Source: JASLDZ01 sp965199975 (lineage in GTDB: Bacteria > Pseudomonadota > Alphaproteobacteria > Caulobacterales > Caulobacteraceae). Taken from it: a stretch of DNA of 64,000 nucleotides. A model generated the notes under the pieces. The model had not been told where the DNA came from. It saw only the letters and a list, made by a program, of their open reading frames with translations, and searched no databases. Where the stretch lies: the NCBI GenBank assembly GCA_965199975.1, contig OZ241340.1, positions 1,984,001-2,048,000 on the forward strand. The letters are read 5' to 3'. The translations under genes and the position numbers were made by a program. Positions 7,973 through 15,002 of the stretch are shown piece by piece; positions within the stretch are counted from its first letter, which is position 1, and every line of letters starts with the position of its first letter.

Positions 7973-9679
7973 TCAGCCGCCAAGCCCGCTGCCGGCCTGC
8001 GCCTTCATCTCCGCCGCCGTGCGCTCGTAGGCCTCTTTGAAGGCCTTGGCGAAGACGTCCATGAACGCCTCGTCGCTGCCCTTGGCCACGCCCTCGAATT
8101 CGCGCTCATAGGCCTCCCACAGGGTCGCGTTGCGCGCGGCGGGCAGGATGCGGGCCAGCACGCCGCGCATCTCGGCGCGCTTGCGGATGGCTTCGGGAGA
8201 GAAGCGTTCCAGCGTGGCCCGCAGCGCGCCCTGCATGGCGGCCAGGGTGGCCATCTGGTGGGCCTGCAGGTCGCGGAAGCTGTCCTCGACGGCGTCCGTC
8301 GCGCCCATGAAGCCGCGCTCCGCCGGGTTGAGCAGCTGCTGCAGCACGCGTTCGGGCGAGCGGGCGAACTTCAGCGGATTGTTGCCGTTGAGCTCGAGCG
8401 TGGTGGACTGGGCGCCGAGCTGCGCCTTGGCGCGAGCGCGCGCCTCCATCATCACCACGAGGCCCGCGATCATCCGTTTGAGAAGCGCTCCCGCCACGCC
8501 GGCCACCTCGGCGTGACTGGCCTTGACGCCCTCCGCCGGCACGCCCGCCGCCTTGAGCAGCGCCGCCCACGCCGCATCACCGCCCGGGCCCAGAGAGGCG
8601 GCCGCGTCGACTGGCTCGGCCGCGCCGAAGCCGCCGCGTGTCCAGTCCACCGTATTGCTGGCGGCCATGGCGCCCCAGACATCGGCGACGTCGGCTGCGG
8701 GACGGGAGGGAGGGGCCTCGGCCCGCGGCGGAGCCCAGGCGCCGGAGAGCGCCCCCCGGCCGGTGACGGGCGCCGCCACGCCGGCGCCGAGAGCATCGGC
8801 CCCCGAACGGGCCGCATCTGGCGCAGGGGCCAGAGCGTCCCAGCCCGAGGCGGCTGGCTTGGCCGGCCCGGCCCCAGCCGGGCCCCATAACGAGCCCGCG
8901 CCGGGCTCCGAGCCGCCGCCAGAGGGCCAGCCTCCCCCCGTACTCGCGGCCGGCGCATCCCAACTGGAGGGCGGCGCGGCGGATGCGGGCGCACTCCGGC
9001 CGGCCGCGGGTGCGGACGGCGCGGCTTGCGATGACCAGGGATCGCTCGACCGCGCCTCGGAGGCGGCGGCCGGCCATCCGCCGCCGACCGCCGTCGGAGA
9101 CTCGCTCCAGCCGGAACTCGCGGCGGCCCCCGCCGCCGGCGCGGCCCAGCCTGCCGGCGGGGCGTGAGGTGGAGGCGGCGGGGGCGGGGGCGGCGAGGGA
9201 GCTGCGCCCCAGGCGTCCGCCGCTGGCGGCGCGTCCCAGTTGGAGGGAGCTGTGGAGGGCGCCACGGCGCTCCCCGCACCCCAACCGCCCCAGCCTTCGC
9301 CGGCGCTCGCGGCCGCGGCCGCGGTCCCCGACCCTCCGGCGGCGGCGGCGGTAGAGGCGGCCGCGCCGGTTCCGCTTACCGCCACGCGGTAGTGGCCGAT
9401 GGTGATGACATCGCCGTCCTTCAGCGAATAGGGCTCGGCGAGGCGCTGACTCGAACCGTTGACGAAGGTGCCGTTGGTGCTCTTGTCGACCAAGAGGTAG
9501 CCGCCGTCGCGGTAGTCGATCTCGCAGTGGGTCGAGGAGATGTAGCTCTTCGGGTCGGGCAGGCTCCAGTCGGAGTGGGGCGAGCGGCCGATGATCGCGC
9601 CATGCTTGTCGAGCCGCATCTGCGTGGGCTCACCGTTGTCCAGGTGGTCGGCGTTGGTGATGGACAGGACCAGCGTCAC
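7973..9679 (-). CDS. tagH: TagH/Fha, FHA-domain T6SS regulator
   Basis: A 568-aa FHA-domain protein, the expected phospho-threonine reader and PpkA substrate in T6SS activation. Residues 1-102 form the FHA domain with GRSPHSDWSLPD, STHCEI and STNGTFVNG motifs. Residues of about 105-345 are a low-complexity Ala/Pro/Gly/Ser-rich linker. The C-terminal 220 residues match the T6SS-specific FHA C-terminal domain (NNPLKF and GFMGATDAVEDSF segments). It starts at GTG 9679, overlapping the stop of the 188-aa gene upstream in the operon, and is last in the minus-strand set vgrG, 188-aa gene, tagH. The linker is longer than I would expect for the family. Confidence 0.93.
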   Translation of the reverse strand: MTLVLSITNADHLDNGEPTQMRLDKHGAIIGRSPHSDWSLPDPKSYISSTHCEIDYRDGGYLLVDKSTNGTFVNGSSQRLAEPYSLKDGDVITIGHYRVAVSGTGAAASTAAAAGGSGTAAAAASAGEGWGGWGAGSAVAPSTAPSNWDAPPAADAWGAAPSPPPPPPPPPHAPPAGWAAPAAGAAASSGWSESPTAVGGGWPAAASEARSSDPWSSQAAPSAPAAGRSAPASAAPPSSWDAPAASTGGGWPSGGGSEPGAGSLWGPAGAGPAKPAASGWDALAPAPDAARSGADALGAGVAAPVTGRGALSGAWAPPRAEAPPSRPAADVADVWGAMAASNTVDWTRGGFGAAEPVDAAASLGPGGDAAWAALLKAAGVPAEGVKASHAEVAGVAGALLKRMIAGLVVMMEARARAKAQLGAQSTTLELNGNNPLKFARSPERVLQQLLNPAERGFMGATDAVEDSFRDLQAHQMATLAAMQGALRATLERFSPEAIRKRAEMRGVLARILPAARNATLWEAYEREFEGVAKGSDEAFMDVFAKAFKEAYERTAAEMKAQAGSGLGG

Positions 9680-10242
9680 GCCGCGGTTCCCAGGCCTTGG
9701 CGGGCCAACGCCGCGCCGGCGTCCAGCGCGGCGTCAAGCGCGGCCCAGCTACGTCCGGTGGGAACGGTCGCGCTCTTCACCGCGCCGGCGGCGAAGCGAC
9801 CGGCGGCGTGCTTGGGCGGCAGGACGGCGGTCTGCTCAGGCGGCGTCAGGCTGCCGCCGGAGAAGAACGCGGCATAGGCGGCCAGCGCCTCGGCGCCGGC
9901 GTCGGTGCAGGCTTGGGCGGCCTCCAGCGCAGCGCGGCGGCGGGTGTCCGTCGGGTCCTGCACGAAGAGGAGCGCGGCCCGCAGCGCCCGCGTCTCCGCC
10001 GGCGAGGCGGCGCCCTGAGGGCGCGCATCGCGCACGGTGCGCGCCGCCCAGGCGACGGCCTCAAGCCGGGGCAGGGCGAGGGCGAGGAAGTCGGCGGCCT
10101 CCTGCCGGCGCCCCTCGCTGCGTAGGCGCTCAAAATAGGCTTTCGGCGCCAGCCCCTCGTCAGGATTCCGCCGCCGCTCGGTCATCTGCATTTGGCCGAG
10201 CACCTGGCTCGCCTCCGACCACTTCACGCGTGTCCAACCCAT
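9676..10242 (-). CDS. Unrecognised 188-aa T6SS-associated protein between vgrG and tagH
   Basis: I do not recognise this protein with confidence. It is 188 residues, mostly predicted helix, rich in Ala and Arg, with no signal peptide or membrane segment. The clearest patch is AAYAAFFSGGSLTPPEQ at about residues 120-136, followed by short Ala-rich helices, which looks like a conserved-family motif rather than random sequence. It starts 13 bp after the vgrG stop and its own stop overlaps the tagH start, so it is clearly co-transcribed with two T6SS genes. It could be a T6SS regulatory partner, an adaptor for VgrG loading, or a DUF-type accessory; the sequence does not decide. Confidence 0.75.
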   Translation of the reverse strand: MGWTRVKWSEASQVLGQMQMTERRRNPDEGLAPKAYFERLRSEGRRQEAADFLALALPRLEAVAWAARTVRDARPQGAASPAETRALRAALLFVQDPTDTRRRAALEAAQACTDAGAEALAAYAAFFSGGSLTPPEQTAVLPPKHAAGRFAAGAVKSATVPTGRSWAALDAALDAGAALARQGLGTAA

Positions 10243-10255
10243 CAGATCCAGCCGC

Positions 10256-12373
10256 TCAATTGATCATCACTATGCCGCCGGTGATCGTAGTCATCGCCGT
10301 GCCCTGCAATTGCGTAGTCATGCCCTTGCCGCTGTGCATGAGCTGCGCTTCGGACTGCACGTTCATGCCCTTGATAGTCACGCCTGTCATGTCGATGGTG
10401 ACGCTGTTCATGCCCACCTTGAGTTCGATCTTCTGCAACGCCTCCATGGAGATCGAGCCCGCATCGGCCTTGACGGTGATGTTGCCGAGCGAGACCTCCG
10501 TCGACTGGTTGCCGGTGGAGACGGTGGTGGACATGTTCCCCTGCGTCACCGTCAACTTCTCGTCGCTCATGATGGTCGTCGTACGCTTTCCCGTATCGAC
10601 GTTGCGCGTCTCGTCGCCCTTGGAGATGGTGGTGGTGAGCCCGCCCTTGGAGATGGTGTGCGTCTCGTCCCCGTCCTCAACCTTCTTGGTTTCGTTGTTC
10701 TTGATCGTGATGTCGCGGTTGTAACCGACTTTGATCGTCGTGTTGTGCCCGGTGGTGCGCGTCTCATCGAAGCGGTACCAGCCGGTGAACAGCCGCTGGG
10801 CATGGACGAAGACCTCTTCGGAGCCGCCCTTGTCTTCAAAGCGAATCTCGTTGAAGCCCTTGGTCGAGGTCGACGGCGGATCGACGGTGTCGTCGTAGCT
10901 GCCGCTGTCGCCTACCGTCTGACTTTTCCAGGTCGACTTCGTCTTGTCGTCGGGAAGGGCGTAGGGGACCGTCTTGGTGGCGTTGTATACGCGCCCGGTG
11001 ATCACCGGGCGATCCATGTCGCCGTCAAAGTAGTCGACAATCACCTCTTCGCCGATCCGTGGGATGTGCATGTGGCCGAAGCCGCCGTCGGCCCAGGCCT
11101 GGCTGACGCGGATCCAGCAGCCGGCGGTCTCGTCCTTCTTGCCCAGTCGATCCCAGGGAAATTGCACCCGCACGCGGCCGTAGGCGTCCACGTGGATCAC
11201 CTCGCCCGCGGGGCCCACCACCGTGGCGATCTGCGGCCCCGCGGCGAGCGGCTTGGGCGTCGTCTGCATCGGGCGCCAGACGGTGTCTGAAGGCACGCTC
11301 TCGAAGGTGATCTTGAGCTCCAGACTCGAGCCAGCGCCCACGGCGCCGTACGCTTGACCACGGAAAACATGCACTGCGCCGACCACCAGAACCGTGGTGG
11401 GGTCTTCCTGTTGACCGTCGACAGGAGAGACAGTGACGCGTGAGCCGACGGGCGTGGCGAACACGTCGCCCTCGCCGGTGAGGCGCAGCTGCTCGGCCCG
11501 CGCCGCCTGCAGGCGCAGCTCCGCGAACGCGGCGCCTGTGGTGGACGCATCGTCGGTCAGATGGCTGTAGGCGCCCGGATAGGCGTAGAGCTCGGCCGAC
11601 ACGTTTGAAGCCGAGGTCTCCTCGTTCTTAGCCTCCAGGGTGTCCTCGAATTTGCGCAGGTGGAAGTCGCGTAGCGTCACGCTGGTGGGTACGGGCTTCA
11701 CGTGTTCGTCCCACCGCCCGAGGTGGGGCCCGATGTGGGCCGATCCCTGCTCGGCCCGAAGCAACGGCAGGTCGCCGCCGCCGAATGCCGCGTGCGACCC
11801 CTTGCCGTCGCACAGGATCATCGTGTGACTGTCGGCGGTGTGGGCGAAGAAGTAATAGACACCTTCCTCTTCCATCAGCCGCGAGGCGAAGGCGAAGTCG
11901 CTTTCGCCGTACTGCACGCAGTACTCGCGCGTGACCGCGCCAGCCTGCGCCACCTTGGAGGTGTAGGCGCTGGTGCTGACCCCCGCGTCCGCGAAGACCT
12001 TCTGAATGATGGTCATGGCCGACTGCGCCTGGAAGATGCGCGAGTTGCGGCCGAGGGAGAGAAACCACAGCCACGGCCGCAGCACGAGGCGGTAGCGCAC
12101 CGCGTTGGCGTCCTCCTCGACGCGGGACGCTTCGGCCAGCAGGCCGTGAAAGGCGCGCCCCACGAGGTCGCCGCCGTCCACGGTAAGGCTCACCCCCGTG
12201 CCGAGCAGGGGCGCGAAGTCCACCGCGCCGGGGCTCAGCACGTCGCAGGTGATGCGGAAGGGCTCGCTGAATCGCTCCTCGGCGGTGAAGCCCTCCAGCA
12301 GGAGCGCGCCGTCGCCCAGCGCCGTGGCGATCTGACCGATGTGCGCGTCAGCCAACGATCCCTCGCTCCCCAC
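10256..12373 (-). CDS. vgrG: VgrG (TssI) T6SS spike protein
   Basis: Trimeric spike at the tip of the Hcp tube. The N-terminal gp27-like part includes YCVQYGESDFAFASRLMEEEG, and the gp5 OB-fold part includes GRVRVQFPWDR, WIRVSQAWA and IPRIGEEVIVDYFDGD. The C-terminal third is a repetitive Thr/Gly/Lys-rich needle ending near TTITGGIVMIN. No extra catalytic domain follows, so this is a plain VgrG. The open frame runs up to TTG 12442, but family alignment favours GTG 12373 (705 aa, used here) or TTG 12355, which has a purine-rich Shine-Dalgarno (GGGAGCGAGGG) just upstream. First gene of the minus-strand operon with the 188-aa gene and tagH. No PAAR or effector gene is next to it. Confidence 0.95.
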   Translation of the reverse strand: MGSEGSLADAHIGQIATALGDGALLLEGFTAEERFSEPFRITCDVLSPGAVDFAPLLGTGVSLTVDGGDLVGRAFHGLLAEASRVEEDANAVRYRLVLRPWLWFLSLGRNSRIFQAQSAMTIIQKVFADAGVSTSAYTSKVAQAGAVTREYCVQYGESDFAFASRLMEEEGVYYFFAHTADSHTMILCDGKGSHAAFGGGDLPLLRAEQGSAHIGPHLGRWDEHVKPVPTSVTLRDFHLRKFEDTLEAKNEETSASNVSAELYAYPGAYSHLTDDASTTGAAFAELRLQAARAEQLRLTGEGDVFATPVGSRVTVSPVDGQQEDPTTVLVVGAVHVFRGQAYGAVGAGSSLELKITFESVPSDTVWRPMQTTPKPLAAGPQIATVVGPAGEVIHVDAYGRVRVQFPWDRLGKKDETAGCWIRVSQAWADGGFGHMHIPRIGEEVIVDYFDGDMDRPVITGRVYNATKTVPYALPDDKTKSTWKSQTVGDSGSYDDTVDPPSTSTKGFNEIRFEDKGGSEEVFVHAQRLFTGWYRFDETRTTGHNTTIKVGYNRDITIKNNETKKVEDGDETHTISKGGLTTTISKGDETRNVDTGKRTTTIMSDEKLTVTQGNMSTTVSTGNQSTEVSLGNITVKADAGSISMEALQKIELKVGMNSVTIDMTGVTIKGMNVQSEAQLMHSGKGMTTQLQGTAMTTITGGIVMIN

Positions 12374-12520
12374 TGGCCGCCCACGCGGCGAGGCGGCGCG
12401 CTCTGATCCTAGTGGTCTCCGCCAAGGGCGCGCCTGAGACAATAAGGCATTTTTGCCGCGCTTGATTCAACTCCGACCCTGTCGCTACTTGCAGCCGAGC
12501 TCAATGGAGAAGAGGCGACG
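12374..12520. promoter_or_regulatory. Divergent intergenic region between vgrG and the OmpA-like gene
   Basis: This 147-bp gap separates two divergent transcription units and must hold both promoters. A near-symmetric TTGATTCAA at 12462-12470 could serve as a -35-like element on both strands. On the plus strand it is followed 16 bp later by GCTACT (12484-12489), resembling the Caulobacter-type -10 (GCTANA). A Shine-Dalgarno-like GAGAAGAGG precedes the ATG at 12521. Promoter calls are by eye only. Confidence 0.35.
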
Positions 12521-13243
12521 ATGTCTGTCCATCCGCGCGCGATCGCTCTGGTGTCGGCGGCCGCGGCCGTGGCTTTGCTCTCGGGCGTGCAGCCTGCGGC
12601 GGCGCAGAAGGCGCAGTACTCGTCCAAGGACATCATCGACACCTTCGCCAACAAGCCCGTCGTCCAGGGAGCTCAGGGCGGCGCCTGCGAGCAGAAGGGC
12701 ATGGTCACCGGCGACGACGGCGTGTGCGAGCCGGTGAAGAACAGCCGCGGCTTCAGCCTGCCCACGCGCGCCAACCTGCACTCCCCGGCGGCGACCGCGC
12801 CTGCGACCCCGCGCGCCCAGCCTGTGGCGGCCTCGCGTGCGCCTTCGGCGGGGCGCCCGCGCCAAGTCGCCAGTGTGGCGCCGCATCGTGCGCCGGAGGC
12901 GGCTGCGCCTCACCGCAACCTCCTCATCTCCTTTAAGGTCGGCTCCTCGGAGCTGACCGACCAAGCTAAGGCCAACGCCAAGGTGTTCGCCGAGGCGATG
13001 GCTTCGCCTGCGCTCAAGGACGCCAAGTTCGACGTGTCGGGCTACACCGACGTCAGCGGCGACGCGGCCAAGAACATGGCCCTCTCCCAGTCGCGCGCCG
13101 ATTCGGTGAAGAGCTTCCTGGTGGCGCAGGGCATAGCCGCCGACCGGCTGGAGGCTCATGGCCACGGCTCCGCCGACCTGGCGGTCCCATCGGCCCCAAC
13201 CTCTCCGAAGAACCGCCGGGTGGAGGCGCGTCGTCTAGACTGA
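12521..13243 (+). CDS. OmpA-family periplasmic/outer-membrane protein heading the TPS-CHAT cassette
   Basis: A 240-aa exported protein. Residues 1-29 form a signal peptide ending in AAAQ. A short region with two Cys (GACEQKG and GVCEP) and an Ala/Pro-rich linker follow. The C-terminal OmpA-like domain (about 130-240) carries the wall-binding pattern GYTDVSGDA, LSQSRADSV and NRRVEARRL, so it probably binds peptidoglycan. It is the first gene of a plus-strand run continuing through the FhaC-type pore, the giant exoprotein, the CHAT protein and tssA. OmpA-like proteins of this layout often neighbour caspase-like peptidase genes (general recollection), which fits the CHAT gene downstream. Its role as an envelope anchor for the cassette is inference. 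Confidence 0.85.
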   Translation: MSVHPRAIALVSAAAAVALLSGVQPAAAQKAQYSSKDIIDTFANKPVVQGAQGGACEQKGMVTGDDGVCEPVKNSRGFSLPTRANLHSPAATAPATPRAQPVAASRAPSAGRPRQVASVAPHRAPEAAAPHRNLLISFKVGSSELTDQAKANAKVFAEAMASPALKDAKFDVSGYTDVSGDAAKNMALSQSRADSVKSFLVAQGIAADRLEAHGHGSADLAVPSAPTSPKNRRVEARRLD

Positions 13244-13249
13244 GGCCGA

Positions 13250-13269
13250 TCGGCCGCACGTGCGGCCGA
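13250..13269. repeat. 20-bp perfect palindrome upstream of the TPS transporter gene
   Basis: A perfect 20-base palindrome centred on CACGTG lies in the 42-bp gap between the OmpA-like gene and the FhaC-type gene, about 16 bp before the latter's ATG. No T-tract follows, so it is not a classical terminator. It could be a dimeric regulator's operator or an mRNA hairpin separating the two genes. Confidence 0.6.
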
Positions 13270-13285
13270 AGCGTGAAGGGTGCAT

Positions 13286-14989
13286 ATGCGTTGGGGTGTG
13301 AGCCTGCGAGCCGGTCTGCTCGCCGGTGCGCTGAGCGCATCGGCGGCGGCTTGCGCGTGGGCGCAAGTCGCGCGGCCGGAGCAGGCGGCGCCAACCCCCC
13401 AGCAGCTCAACCCCTCCACCCAGCTGCCGACCGAGACGCGAGCCCGGCGTCGGGCCGACATTTTCCAGGCGCCCGAGGCGGCGCCCTGTCCGCTCCGCGC
13501 CTCGCCGCTCACCTTCACCCTGAGGTCGGTGAGCTTCACCGGGGCCGAGAAGCTTGATCTCAGGCGCGTCTCACAAGCCTATGTGGGCGAGATCGGCCGC
13601 ACCCTGCCGGTGGCCGAGATCTGCGCAATCCGTGACCGCGCTTCGGCCATCCTGTTCTCACGCGGCATTCTGGCCCGCGTCGAGATCCCCCAGCAGCGGA
13701 TCGCCGAGGGCGCGCTGACCCTGGAGGTGATCCAGGCGCGGGTGGTGGCGGTGCGCTTCCATGGCGACGCGGGTCCGGCCCAGGCGCGGGTGGAATCGCT
13801 GCTCGAGCACCTGCGGGGCATGGCGCCCTTCGACCTCAACCTGGCCCAGCGCTACCTGCTGCTCGCCGCCGACATCCCGGGCGTGCAGCTCTCCGCCGCG
13901 ATACGCCCCTCCGCCCAGGGCCGCGGCGCGGTGGACCTCGAGATAACCGTGGCCCGCCGCCCAGTGGAGGCGGCGGTGAACGCGCAGAACTACGGCTCCA
14001 AGACGCTGGGGCGCGAGGCGGTGCTGGGGCGGCTGGACCTGAACGGCCTCACCCCCTTGGGCGACCGCACCAGCGTGGTGCTCTACACCACCGGCGACCT
14101 GCGCGAGCAGCGGGTGGCGCAGATCATCGAAGACGTGCACCCGTTCGACAACGGCCTCTTCCTGCACGGCTCCTTCTCCTACGCCCGCACCCGGCCGGGC
14201 GACGTGCTGCAGCCGCTCGACCTGCATGGCACGGCGCTGAGCGGCGAGCTGGCGGCCAATTATCCGCTGCTGCGCACCCGCCGGCTCAACGTGAACCTGA
14301 TCGGCGGCTTCGACTACATCGACGAGAAGACCACCTTCGGCGGCGGCGACGACGCCCTGATCAACGACAAGCTGCGCGTGCTGTTCGCCCGCGCCCAGGA
14401 GGACTGGCGCTTCTCGCCTTGGCGCATCCCGGTCGACGTGCAGGGCGGGGTGGAACTGCGCAAGGGGCTCGACATCCTGGGCGCCAGCCGCAAGGGCGCC
14501 TCGGCGCTCTCGCGCAGCGAAGGCTCGGCGGACGCCTTTGTCGCCCGAGCCGACCTGCGGGTCGACGCTCGGCTCCGGCCCTGGATCGAGTTGGTGGGCG
14601 CGGTGGTCGCCCAGGACGCCGACCGGCCGCTCCTCACCTTCGAGGAGCTCTCCATCGGCAACCTGACCATCGGGCGCGGCTACGACCCGTCGTCGGTGGC
14701 CGGCGACCGGGGCGTCGCCGGCTCGGGGGAGGTGCGGCTCGGACCTTGGTCGCCGGTCTCCTGGCTGCAAGTCAGCCCCTACGGCTTCTACGACGTGGCG
14801 TATGTGAAGTACGTCGACACACAAGGCGACAGCACCACCGTTCACTCCGCCGGCGGCGGCCTGCGCGTGGCCCTGGCCCAGCGGGTAGATCTGGATCTCA
14901 CCTACGTCGTGCCCTTCGACCGCCCGTCTCCCAGCGCTATCTCCGTCCCCACGCCGCGCGTGCTGGCCTCTCTCACCGTCCGCTATTGA
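13286..14989 (+). CDS. FhaC/ShlB-family two-partner secretion (TpsB) outer-membrane transporter
   Basis: Outer-membrane pore predicted to export the adjacent filamentous haemagglutinin. The 567-aa product has a signal peptide (1-22, ending ACAWA), a Pro/Gln-rich linker, a POTRA region (about 75-210, beginning near FTLRSVSFTGAEKL), and a 16-strand-type barrel. The barrel contains the FhaC/Omp85 signature GRGYDPSSVAGDRG and ends in VRY, a normal outer-membrane C terminus. ATG at 13286 is preferred to the GTG at 13280 because GAAGGG sits at the right distance. It is followed 13 bp later by its likely substrate gene. Only one POTRA domain could be seen confidently; two are usual. Confidence 0.92.
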   Translation: MRWGVSLRAGLLAGALSASAAACAWAQVARPEQAAPTPQQLNPSTQLPTETRARRRADIFQAPEAAPCPLRASPLTFTLRSVSFTGAEKLDLRRVSQAYVGEIGRTLPVAEICAIRDRASAILFSRGILARVEIPQQRIAEGALTLEVIQARVVAVRFHGDAGPAQARVESLLEHLRGMAPFDLNLAQRYLLLAADIPGVQLSAAIRPSAQGRGAVDLEITVARRPVEAAVNAQNYGSKTLGREAVLGRLDLNGLTPLGDRTSVVLYTTGDLREQRVAQIIEDVHPFDNGLFLHGSFSYARTRPGDVLQPLDLHGTALSGELAANYPLLRTRRLNVNLIGGFDYIDEKTTFGGGDDALINDKLRVLFARAQEDWRFSPWRIPVDVQGGVELRKGLDILGASRKGASALSRSEGSADAFVARADLRVDARLRPWIELVGAVVAQDADRPLLTFEELSIGNLTIGRGYDPSSVAGDRGVAGSGEVRLGPWSPVSWLQVSPYGFYDVAYVKYVDTQGDSTTVHSAGGGLRVALAQRVDLDLTYVVPFDRPSPSAISVPTPRVLASLTVRY

Positions 14990-15002
14990 TCGGCACGCGC
15001 CA

